The notes below the pieces were generated by a model, which saw nothing but the letters and a program-made list of their open reading frames with translations, had not been told where the DNA came from and did no database searches. The translations under genes were made by a program, and so were the position numbers. A DNA stretch of 22,508 bases from a virus. The stretch covers positions 1 to 22,508 of the IMG/VR virus record IMGVR_UViG_3300034152_000338, one strand, 5' to 3'. This document shows, piece by piece, positions 6,339 to 12,769 of this stretch (position 1 is the first letter of the stretch; every line of letters begins with the position of its first letter).

Positions 6339-6520
6339 AATGTCCTCACTGCTGCTCTGATGATGTGATGGTGATTGATACGCGCAAGTACGATACCGCG
6401 ATACGCAGACTACGTGAATGTCGAAAATGCGGCCACATCTGGATAACGTGGGAAATGAACGAATCCTCGATAGAAGTTCTCCACCCCTCTAAATTCAGCC
6501 CCTTCAAACTAAATCCCTAA
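6335..6520 (+). CDS. Stand-alone NrdR-like zinc ribbon protein
   Basis: A 61-residue protein that matches the N-terminal zinc ribbon of the ribonucleotide reductase repressor NrdR: MKCPHC, VIDTR, IRRLRECRKCGH, then a W/T-W-E end. C3, C6, C29 and C32 are the zinc ligands. NrdR is ~150 residues with an ATP-cone domain after the ribbon. Here the ATP cone is missing and the protein stops after about 20 more residues. It therefore keeps a DNA-binding-type module without the nucleotide sensor. The ATG overlaps the methyltransferase stop. Its own stop codon lies inside a perfect 36-bp palindrome. It could be a phage regulator or an interfering partner of host NrdR. Neither is shown. Confidence 0.72.
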   Translation: MKCPHCCSDDVMVIDTRKYDTAIRRLRECRKCGHIWITWEMNESSIEVLHPSKFSPFKLNP

Positions 6521-6543
6521 ATAGCGCTATTTAGGGATTTAGT
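6508..6543. repeat. Perfect 36-bp palindrome
   Basis: The sequence reads identically on both strands from ACTAAATCCC to GGGATTTAGT, centred between 6525 and 6526 (AGC|GCT). It covers the last codons and stop of the NrdR-like gene. As RNA it would form a long, near loop-free hairpin. No run of T follows directly (TCCTTGCATTTTATC), so a standard intrinsic terminator is not a good fit, though a bidirectional terminator or RNase barrier at the operon end is possible. An operator or a packaging/recombination site next to the terminase genes are alternatives. Confidence 0.75.
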
Positions 6544-6575
6544 CCTTGCATTTTATCTAAATAATTAAAATACTA

Positions 6576-6590
6576 GTGCCATCATGGCAC
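6576..6590. promoter_or_regulatory. Inverted repeat over the terS start codon
   Basis: GTGCCAT and ATGGCAC are perfect 7-bp arms around a single C. The right arm begins with the ATG of the terminase small subunit. No Shine-Dalgarno sequence precedes that ATG. The upstream 6544-6575 is AT-rich, with TTGCAT (6546) and AATACT (6569) as a weak possible promoter pair. The site could be an operator, or a TerS-binding/packaging element as pac sites often lie in or near terS. Role inferred only. Confidence 0.4.
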
Positions 6591-7003
6591 GTCCTAAGAA
6601 AATTACGAAGAGAATGAAGCAGCGGTTCCTCGAATTGCTTGCTGATTGCGGTAATGTTTACAAGTGCAGTGTCGCACTGAATGTGTCGCGTTCTGATCTG
6701 TATCGTTATCGCAACGCCGATCCGGAATTTCGCGAAGCCTGGGACGCTGCAAAAGAAGCTGCGGTGGAGCTGCTTGAGGATGAGGGCTGGCGGCGAGCAT
6801 TCGATGGCATTGAAAAACCGGTATTCTATAAAGGCGAGATTTGCGGCTATGTGCAAGACTACTCCGATACGCTGCTAATGCATCGCCTCAACGCAGAGCG
6901 ACCGGATAAGTACCAGTATCGGCAAAAGATCGATGCGAACGTCGAGGGCAACATAACAATCCAGATCGTTAAATTCGCCGATGAAGATAAAGATCCCGAA
7001 TAA
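6584..7003 (+). CDS. Terminase small subunit
   Basis: A 139-residue protein with the small-terminase pattern: a basic N-terminus (ARPKKITKRMKQ), then a helix-turn-helix DNA-recognition region (NVYKCSVALNVSRSDLYRYR, about 24-43), DPEFREAWDAAKEAA, and an RRAFDGIEKPVFYKGEICG segment followed by YSDTLLMHRLNAERPDKY. This family binds the packaging start site and recruits the large subunit. The large subunit gene follows with a 23-base overlap, which confirms the call. The start at 6584 has no ribosome site and lies in an inverted repeat. The next in-frame ATG (6617) would remove the conserved basic start, so 6584 is kept. Confidence 0.88.
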   Translation: MARPKKITKRMKQRFLELLADCGNVYKCSVALNVSRSDLYRYRNADPEFREAWDAAKEAAVELLEDEGWRRAFDGIEKPVFYKGEICGYVQDYSDTLLMHRLNAERPDKYQYRQKIDANVEGNITIQIVKFADEDKDPE

Positions 7004-8330
7004 CTGGAAGCCACGCGACTATCAGATGCCGCTGTGGACGTATCTTGAACGGGGTGGCCGGCGGGCGGTGGAAGTAGCCCACCGGCGCTGGGGAAAGGAC
7101 GATGTCGCATTGCATTTCGCGGCAACGCAATGTGTGCAAACAGTGGCGAACTACTGGCACATGCTGCCGCAGTACACCCAGGCGCGCAAGGTTGTCTGGG
7201 ACGCGATCAACCCAAAAACAAACAAGCGTCGCATTGACGAAGTTTTTCCGCTGGAATTACGACGCCGCACTTCAGTGCAGAATATGCTGATCGAGCTGAA
7301 AAATGGTTCGATTTGGCAGCTGGTAGGATCAGACAACTACAATGCGTATATCGGCAGCCCTCCGCTTGGAATAGTACTTTCAGAATGGGCTGTGGCAAAC
7401 CCTATGGCCTGGGCGTACCTGTCGCCGATTCTCGAAGAAAACGGTGGGTGGGCCCTTTTCATATACACCAGCCGGGGCAACAATCACGGCCGAACTACTT
7501 ACGACATGGCAAAAAGTACGGATGGCTGGTACGCTGACCGCAGCATGGCGACCGAAACGCCCGTATTTAACGCCGAGCAACTGGACAGTATCAAAAGCGA
7601 GTATATGCAGCTGTTCGGCGAGGAATACGGATTGGCGCTTTTCGAACAAGAATATTTATGCAGCTGGGAGGGCGCGATACTCGGCGCGTACTACAGCAAG
7701 CAGATTCGTCAGGCGAGAGAAGAAGGCCGGGTTTGTCCCGTGCCGCATCAGCCGGGCGTCGAGGTGGATACATTTTGGGATTTGGGCGTTGACGACTCAA
7801 TGACTATCTGGTTCATGCAGCCGATCGGAAAGTCTTATCATTTCATCGACTACTACGAGGCAAGCGGGTATGGCCTGGAGCACTACGCGAAAGTGGTGAA
7901 AGAGAAACCGTACGTCTATGGCAATCATTGGATGCCGCATGACGCCGATCACCGCGAAATGACGAATTCCGAAATAGCAAAATCACGGAAAGAAGTCGCG
8001 CAGGACTTGGGCATTCGACCGATAAACGTTGTCTCGCGTGCCCGCAATATCGACGTAATAATCAATGTTCATATTCCGGCGGTGCGAAACATTCTCGCGT
8101 CATGCTGGTTTGACGAAACCAGGTGCGCCAAGGGCTTGCTGGCTCTTGAAAACTACCGTGCCGAATACAACGAAGAGACGAAAATTCTCGGCAGCCGGCC
8201 GGAGCATGATTGGAGTTCGCACGCAGCGGACGCATTCAGAACTTTCGCTGTCGGCTATGAATCCCGCAAGCCGGTGCTTAAATTACAAGCGCCCCGGTAC
8301 GCTAATCAACAGCAGGGTTGGATGGCATAA
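6981..8330 (+). CDS. Terminase large subunit
   Basis: A 449-residue DNA-packaging motor. The ATPase has a Walker A variant HRRWGKDD (35-42), a Walker B GIVLSEW (130-136) with the catalytic-type Glu after Ser, and a coupling motif YTSRG (162-166). The C-terminal RNase H-like nuclease begins TFWDLGVDDSM (264-274, Asp267), continues with FIDYYEASG (288-296), and ends with HDWSSHAADAFR. The length is usual for podoviral terminases. It starts inside the small-subunit gene without a good ribosome site, so translation is probably coupled. The stop overlaps the portal start (TAATG). The D in place of T/S after GK in Walker A is seen in related phages and need not mean loss of activity. Confidence 0.93.
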   Translation: MKIKIPNNWKPRDYQMPLWTYLERGGRRAVEVAHRRWGKDDVALHFAATQCVQTVANYWHMLPQYTQARKVVWDAINPKTNKRRIDEVFPLELRRRTSVQNMLIELKNGSIWQLVGSDNYNAYIGSPPLGIVLSEWAVANPMAWAYLSPILEENGGWALFIYTSRGNNHGRTTYDMAKSTDGWYADRSMATETPVFNAEQLDSIKSEYMQLFGEEYGLALFEQEYLCSWEGAILGAYYSKQIRQAREEGRVCPVPHQPGVEVDTFWDLGVDDSMTIWFMQPIGKSYHFIDYYEASGYGLEHYAKVVKEKPYVYGNHWMPHDADHREMTNSEIAKSRKEVAQDLGIRPINVVSRARNIDVIINVHIPAVRNILASCWFDETRCAKGLLALENYRAEYNEETKILGSRPEHDWSSHAADAFRTFAVGYESRKPVLKLQAPRYANQQQGWMA

Positions 8331-10252
8331 TGAGTAAAGACGATGATCTACTACAAGAAATCCGCGACAATTTCAGAACAGCGTATGACGCTGTCTCGGA
8401 TCAGTATGACGAGATGATAGACGATCTCAACTTTCTTAACAACACCGATGGAAGCCAATGGCCCGATGCGATTCGTGGTGAACGGGCGGCTGACGGGCGT
8501 CCGTGCCTGGTGATAAACAAGCTGCCCGCATTCGTGGACCAGGTCGAAGGCGACATTAAACAGAACACTCCATCCATCAAGATCAAGCCCGTTGACAACA
8601 AATCCGATCCCGATACAGCCGAAAAAATAACCGGACTAATTCGCAATATCGAAATACAGAGCATGGCGGATATCGCTTACGACAACGCGGCGTCGTCTGC
8701 AATCCGCTGCGGTCTCGGTAGATTCCGAATCGTGACGGAATATTGCGATAATGACGTTTTCGAGCAGAACATTTTCATAAAACCCATTAAAAATCCGTTT
8801 ACAGTATTTTGGGACCCGCATGCGCAAGAATGGGATAAATCGGATGCAAAGTTTTGCTTTGTGACCGAAAAAATATCACGGCAGGAATTCACGGAAAAAT
8901 ATCCGAAAGCGTCATTACAGGAATTCCAGTCATCGAAAGATGCATCGCACTGGGGCGACGGCAAAAACGAAATACGAATCGCGGAGTACTTCCGCAAAGT
9001 TCCCGAGACGAAAACGATTTACCTGGTTCATCATGAACTAACCGGTGATGATTATGTCACCGACAAAAAACCCGGGGAATTCGATGGACAGGTGATCAAT
9101 AGCCGACGGGTGGAATCGTCAAAAATCGTCTGGTACAAGACAAACGGAGTCGAGATATTGGAAGGGCCGACCGACTGGCCGGGGAAGTACATTCCGATCA
9201 TTGATATAATCGGCAAGACAATACAGATAGAGGGAAAAACCGTACATTGGGGCATCGTGCGGCACGCGAAGGATCCGTGCCGTCTGTATAATTTCTCCCG
9301 AAGTCATGATGCCGAAATGACCAGCTTGGCGCCTAAGTCGCCGTATATGGTCACCGCCAATATGATTGGCAACTATCAGGGAATCTGGGATCAAGCGCAC
9401 AAAAAAAATTTTCCCTATCTGCCGTTTGAGGTCGATAAAGACGCGCCGAGCTTAAAACCATACCGTGAGCCGCCGGTTCCGGCTAATTCCGGTATTCTGA
9501 TGCAGATTCAAATGGCGGACCAGGAAATTCACGATACTACCGGATTGCAGCTCGCATCTTTAGGCAAACCGAGCAACGAGAAGTCCGGGCGTGCAATAAT
9601 CGCACGTGTTCGGGAGGGAGAACGCGGGAATTACGCTTATTCAGACAATATCGCAAAGGCGATCCAGCAGGCCGGGCGCATCATCCTTGACCTGCTACCG
9701 CGAGTTTACGATACCGCGCGAATTGAGAGAGTACTCGGCGAGGACGGCAGCGAAGAAAGGGTTCAGTTTAACCAGCCTGTGAGAGACGAAAAAACAGGCG
9801 AGATGAAGCTGTATGATCTTACAGTCGGGAAGTACGACGTGGTGGTAAGCGTGGGACCAAGCTATCAGACTCAGAGGGAAGAAGCCGCCGAAGGCATGGT
9901 ACAGTTTTACGCGGTACTACCCGATGCTCAAAAGCTTGTGACATCAGACCTTATTCCCGGCAATCTGGATTGGCCCGGTAGCGGGGAATGGGAAAAGCGA
10001 TTAAAAGCGACCTTGCCGCCGCAGCTGGCTGGGGACGATGATGCAAATGGCGGGCAGCCTCCCCCGCCTCCCCAGCCGGATCCCGCGCAGATGGCTGCTA
10101 TGCAGAAGATGCAGGTAGACATGCAGAAAGCGCAGGTCGATATCGAGAAGTCAAAAGCCGACATCGAAAAAACAAGGGCGGAAATAGAAAAAATCCGTGC
10201 CCAAACACGGGTGGAACTTGCAGACGCACTGGAACCGAGGAAAAGTGTTTAG
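8330..10252 (+). CDS. Portal protein (P22 gp1-like)
   Basis: A 640-residue protein of the P22-type portal family, the dodecameric ring at the DNA entry vertex. Typical segments are the acidic helical start, QWPDAIRGERAADGRPCLVINKLPAFVDQVEGD near 39-70 (in pieces), SIKIKPVDNKSDPDTAE, FTVFWDPHAQEWDKSDA, and GLQLASLGKPSNEKSG. After a proline run (PPPPPQPDP) the C-terminal ~60 residues form a long K/E/Q helix with repeated D/E-I-E-K units, a probable coiled coil like the P22 barrel. ATG 8330 overlaps the large terminase stop. The upstream TTG 8318 in frame is not needed. The next gene starts inside its 3' end. Confidence 0.93.
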   Translation: MSKDDDLLQEIRDNFRTAYDAVSDQYDEMIDDLNFLNNTDGSQWPDAIRGERAADGRPCLVINKLPAFVDQVEGDIKQNTPSIKIKPVDNKSDPDTAEKITGLIRNIEIQSMADIAYDNAASSAIRCGLGRFRIVTEYCDNDVFEQNIFIKPIKNPFTVFWDPHAQEWDKSDAKFCFVTEKISRQEFTEKYPKASLQEFQSSKDASHWGDGKNEIRIAEYFRKVPETKTIYLVHHELTGDDYVTDKKPGEFDGQVINSRRVESSKIVWYKTNGVEILEGPTDWPGKYIPIIDIIGKTIQIEGKTVHWGIVRHAKDPCRLYNFSRSHDAEMTSLAPKSPYMVTANMIGNYQGIWDQAHKKNFPYLPFEVDKDAPSLKPYREPPVPANSGILMQIQMADQEIHDTTGLQLASLGKPSNEKSGRAIIARVREGERGNYAYSDNIAKAIQQAGRIILDLLPRVYDTARIERVLGEDGSEERVQFNQPVRDEKTGEMKLYDLTVGKYDVVVSVGPSYQTQREEAAEGMVQFYAVLPDAQKLVTSDLIPGNLDWPGSGEWEKRLKATLPPQLAGDDDANGGQPPPPPQPDPAQMAAMQKMQVDMQKAQVDIEKSKADIEKTRAEIEKIRAQTRVELADALEPRKSV

Positions 10253-10862
10253 CGCTAAACTCATATCGCATAATAAGCCGGTCACGAGATTGCACGATGT
10301 GGTACTAGTAATAGGAGACGGCAGTGGCCTACACGCGGATTTAGAACAATTCTTGGTTTGGGATATACCGCATGACGTGGCTGCCATCGGCCGTTCGATC
10401 AAGGTCTATCCGGGCAAGGTCCGGCATTGGTTCAATCTGGACTCGGAATGCTCGATAAACTGGGCGAAGAATTTGATTAACGGTGAAGGCACAATTAGAC
10501 ATACCGTCGGCGATGTCGACGGATTCGACTGTGACTGGGAGTGCACACAGCCGAATTATAATTATGCGATCATTACCAACGATGACAGGCGGCTACACGG
10601 ATCAAGCGCATTATTCGCCTCGCTGGCCTGCATCGCGATGGGATACAAAAAAATCGTGCTGGCCGGCTGCCCGATGGACATGAGTGGCCATTGGTACTTC
10701 CCGCCGTCTAAAGAAACGTTGGGGCCGCTGTGGATAGGCGTTGATTTCATGGCATGGATCGATTTCGCGCGGCAGCCGGATTCTAAAAAAGTAACAAGCA
10801 TGAGCGGCTATACCGCAAAATTATTGGGAGAGGCGACAAAAGATGGAATGTTCAAGCTGTAA
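10245..10862 (+). CDS. MptE/DUF115-like Rossmann protein, possible glycosyltransferase (copy 1)
   Basis: About 205 residues. The N-terminal strand-loop VVLVIGDGSGL resembles the GxGPSL nucleotide-binding loop of MptE/DUF115 proteins and of GT42 sialyltransferases. It is followed by HDVAAIGRSI and a LDSE segment, then GSSALFASLACIAMGYKKIVL leading into AGCPMDMSGHWY, where those families have TSG...GYKEIYLxGID. The tail is TSMSGYTAKLLGEAT. The gene at 11222 has the same blocks, so the two are paralogs. GTG 10245 follows GAGGA and overlaps the portal stop. An in-frame start at 10197 lies inside the portal gene. A sugar transferase role is inferred from fold resemblance and from the NeuA/NeuB-type genes upstream. 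Members of this fold with other reactions exist. Confidence 0.6.
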   Translation: MFSAKLISHNKPVTRLHDVVLVIGDGSGLHADLEQFLVWDIPHDVAAIGRSIKVYPGKVRHWFNLDSECSINWAKNLINGEGTIRHTVGDVDGFDCDWECTQPNYNYAIITNDDRRLHGSSALFASLACIAMGYKKIVLAGCPMDMSGHWYFPPSKETLGPLWIGVDFMAWIDFARQPDSKKVTSMSGYTAKLLGEATKDGMFKL

Positions 10863-11118
10863 ATATCATGACACCGGCACATGCCGGCGATATCCGCCGT
10901 CGCATCATGGATTTCCAATCGTGAGCAGTACTACATGGTGCGGCGAATACAGCTGGTGTGGCGAATATCAAAAAAATAAGGAGCACGAAAAAAATGAGCA
11001 AAAAGAACAAGAAATCGGAAATTTTAGAAGACGTGAGCGAATACCTAGACGAGCAATTTATGCCGGAGCCGCTAACCGGACTGGTGATACCATTAAACGT
11101 CGCGGAAGCACTAATTAG
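10843..11118 (+). CDS. Small Cys-rich phage protein
   Basis: The first ~43 residues look like a known type of small phage protein with a metal-site pattern: C3, C6, C14, then W-C-G-E-Y. Here the WCGEY unit is present twice in tandem (32-36 and 38-42, from an 18-base near-duplication at 10936-10971). After that the frame runs on for ~48 residues of low-complexity, basic sequence that overlaps the next ORF by 125 bases and looks like chance read-through. The ATG overlaps the end of the upstream gene, with GGGAG about 13 bases before. The N-terminal part is probably real. The long tail is doubtful, and the original stop may have been lost with the duplication. Confidence 0.5.
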   Translation: MECSSCKYHDTGTCRRYPPSHHGFPIVSSTTWCGEYSWCGEYQKNKEHEKNEQKEQEIGNFRRRERIPRRAIYAGAANRTGDTIKRRGSTN

Positions 11119-11221
11119 CAACATCGGCGCAAACAATTGGGCTGCTGTTATCGCCATTTGCAATGCCGATATCCGGCCCGCTGCGGAGAAGCAATATCCC
11201 GACACTTTCGGAAAACGCTAA
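10994..11221 (+). CDS. Small hypothetical phage protein
   Basis: A 75-residue protein with a basic start (MSKKNKKSE), an acidic helix (ILEDVSEYLDEQF), then PLTGLVIPLNVAEALISNIGANNWAAVIAICNADIRPA. The ATG at 10994 has AAGGAG (10978-10983) 10 bases upstream, the best ribosome site in this segment. The frame could start at GTG 10958 but this lacks support. The stop TAA abuts the ATG of the second DUF115-like gene. I do not recognise a family. It is nested in the portal-to-scaffold interval between two paralogs, so it may be a partner of them, but nothing in the sequence proves it. Confidence 0.7.
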   Translation: MSKKNKKSEILEDVSEYLDEQFMPEPLTGLVIPLNVAEALISNIGANNWAAVIAICNADIRPAAEKQYPDTFGKR

Positions 11222-11911
11222 ATGCATCAAGTAATCAGCAACAACACGGTTTTCCCGACCGAGATCATTAAAGGCGATCCGCACGCCACGCCGATCATAA
11301 ACGACTATATGGCGCGGCTGCGCACGTCGGACAATGACGTTTTACTAGTACTCGGCGACGGGTCGAATGTGCTGGACGACATTGCGCGCTGGTACGAGAT
11401 CGCAGAAGGAATAGTCGAATACGACACAATGGCGGTCAACTACAGCGCATTGATTTGCCCGCATGAGTTCCAGCACTATGCCGCCGGCGACGCGCACATG
11501 CCGGATATGCAGGCTGTTGCAGCGGGATTGCCGAAGCATGTTATCAAGCATGCGTGGAACCCCGGGAGCCTTGGTTTCGATGTCCGGTGGGTGCGTAATG
11601 GGCGCGGGGGATGGAACGGTACGAGCGCAAATCTGGCATTCAAGATCGGCCTGGCGCTTGACTACACCCGAATCGTGCTGGCCGGCTGCCCGATGGACAG
11701 TAGCGGAAACTGGTATAAACGGCTGATAAAGCCGAACGACATAAAAGTAGATAAGGATCACCGTCACCACATGTGGAAGTGGTGCGAGATGGCAACCCGC
11801 CCGATCGGCCGGTTTCTGCGGTCGATGAGCGGCAACACCGCCGACATTTTCGGCGAACCCACCCGGCAGTGGTTATTGCACGAGCCGGAGATTGAGGAGA
11901 ACGAAAAATGA
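11222..11911 (+). CDS. MptE/DUF115-like Rossmann protein, possible glycosyltransferase (copy 2)
   Basis: A 229-residue paralog of the protein encoded at 10245. VLLVLGDGSNVLDDI replaces the family GxGPSL loop. YDTMAVNYSAL followed by AAGDAHM matches the D..AvN.S...D pattern of DUF115/MptE and GT42-like folds. WNGTSANLAFKIGLALDYTR leads into IVLAGCPMDSSGNWY. The end SMSGNTADIFGEPT is shared with copy 1. Between these it has an extra HRHH-rich stretch (around DKDHRHHMWKWCEM), where a catalytic histidine would be needed in a sialyltransferase. It starts right after the upstream stop with only a weak ribosome site, and overlaps the scaffold gene by 4 bases. Transfer of the CMP-sugar made by the left operon is a reasonable but unproven role. 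Confidence 0.62.
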   Translation: MHQVISNNTVFPTEIIKGDPHATPIINDYMARLRTSDNDVLLVLGDGSNVLDDIARWYEIAEGIVEYDTMAVNYSALICPHEFQHYAAGDAHMPDMQAVAAGLPKHVIKHAWNPGSLGFDVRWVRNGRGGWNGTSANLAFKIGLALDYTRIVLAGCPMDSSGNWYKRLIKPNDIKVDKDHRHHMWKWCEMATRPIGRFLRSMSGNTADIFGEPTRQWLLHEPEIEENEK

Positions 11912-12753
11912 GTGAAGAAGTAAAAGAGCAAGACCCGCAGGAACCTGCGGAGAGCACACCCCCGGAAGGGGAGAAACCTGAGCAGATATCCGGCGCTGCC
12001 GCAACGACAGCCGCCGAGGCGGGTGACGCCCCCGTGGACGACAAGCCCGATCCGGCCGCGATGAAGGCCGAGAAAGAAGCACTGGCGGAAGAGCGCAAGA
12101 GGATAGCAGCGGAAAATCGGGCCGCATATTGGCAAAGAAAGGCGGTTGAGCAGCCACAGCGGCCGCACACCCCGGCGCAACCAGATCAACAGCCACCGGC
12201 AGAAATGCCGGAGGGCAACGCCAAACCGGACCCGTCACAATTCGATGACTATGATCAATACATCGATGCGCTGACAACCTGGAAGGTAGATGCAAAAAGG
12301 GCCGAATGGGAAGCCGATCAACAGAGGCGACAGCAAAATGCCGCTTACCAGGAGCGCGAAGCGCGGTTTCGTGAAAAGCTGGATGAGGGATTCGCGAACT
12401 ATCAGGATTTCGGGGATGTAGTATTCGATCCTACGTTGCCGATCTCGCAGACGATGAAAGAGATAGTGATGGAATCCGACAAGCCGGCTGAAGTACTGTA
12501 CCATCTCGCTAAAAACCGGGTCGATGCTGTTCGTATCTCACGCATGACGCCGGCCGCCGCCGCCAGAGAAATCGTTAAAATCGAAAATCAGCTCGGCGTG
12601 ACAAAACCGGGCGCTCAACAAAAAAAATCAACCGGCGCTCCGCCGCCGATCAGCCCTGTCGGGCCGTCGGGATCACACGAAAAGGACCCCGAGAAAATGA
12701 CGCAAGCGGAATTCGCCGCATGGCGGGCAAAACATGGTGCCCGGCCATACTAA
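11908..12753 (+). CDS. Scaffolding protein
   Basis: A 281-residue, highly charged protein placed directly before the coat gene, as in P22-like phages. The N-terminal ~50 residues are acidic and proline-rich. A helical stretch follows (MKAEKEALAEERKRIAAENR), then a Pro/Gln linker, FDDYDQYIDALTTWKVDAK, and a Q/R/E-rich coiled-coil region to about 165. The C-terminal third contains a helical DPTLPISQTMKEIVMESDKP segment and ends WRAKHGARPY, a basic tail that would suit coat binding. GAGGAGA (11894-11900) lies 7 bases before the ATG. Scaffolds diverge fast, so the call rests on composition, size and position as well as on family-like phrases. Confidence 0.85.
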   Translation: MSEEVKEQDPQEPAESTPPEGEKPEQISGAAATTAAEAGDAPVDDKPDPAAMKAEKEALAEERKRIAAENRAAYWQRKAVEQPQRPHTPAQPDQQPPAEMPEGNAKPDPSQFDDYDQYIDALTTWKVDAKRAEWEADQQRRQQNAAYQEREARFREKLDEGFANYQDFGDVVFDPTLPISQTMKEIVMESDKPAEVLYHLAKNRVDAVRISRMTPAAAAREIVKIENQLGVTKPGAQQKKSTGAPPPISPVGPSGSHEKDPEKMTQAEFAAWRAKHGARPY

Positions 12754-12769
12754 GAAGGAGTAACTAAAA

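Noticed and set aside
6508-6555. Classical intrinsic terminator
   Set aside because: The stem is long and perfect but no T-run follows it directly, so I list it as a palindrome with open function.
10197-10244. Upstream start for the first DUF115-like gene
   Set aside because: Lies within the portal coiled-coil coding sequence and has no ribosome site. GTG 10245 follows GAGGA.
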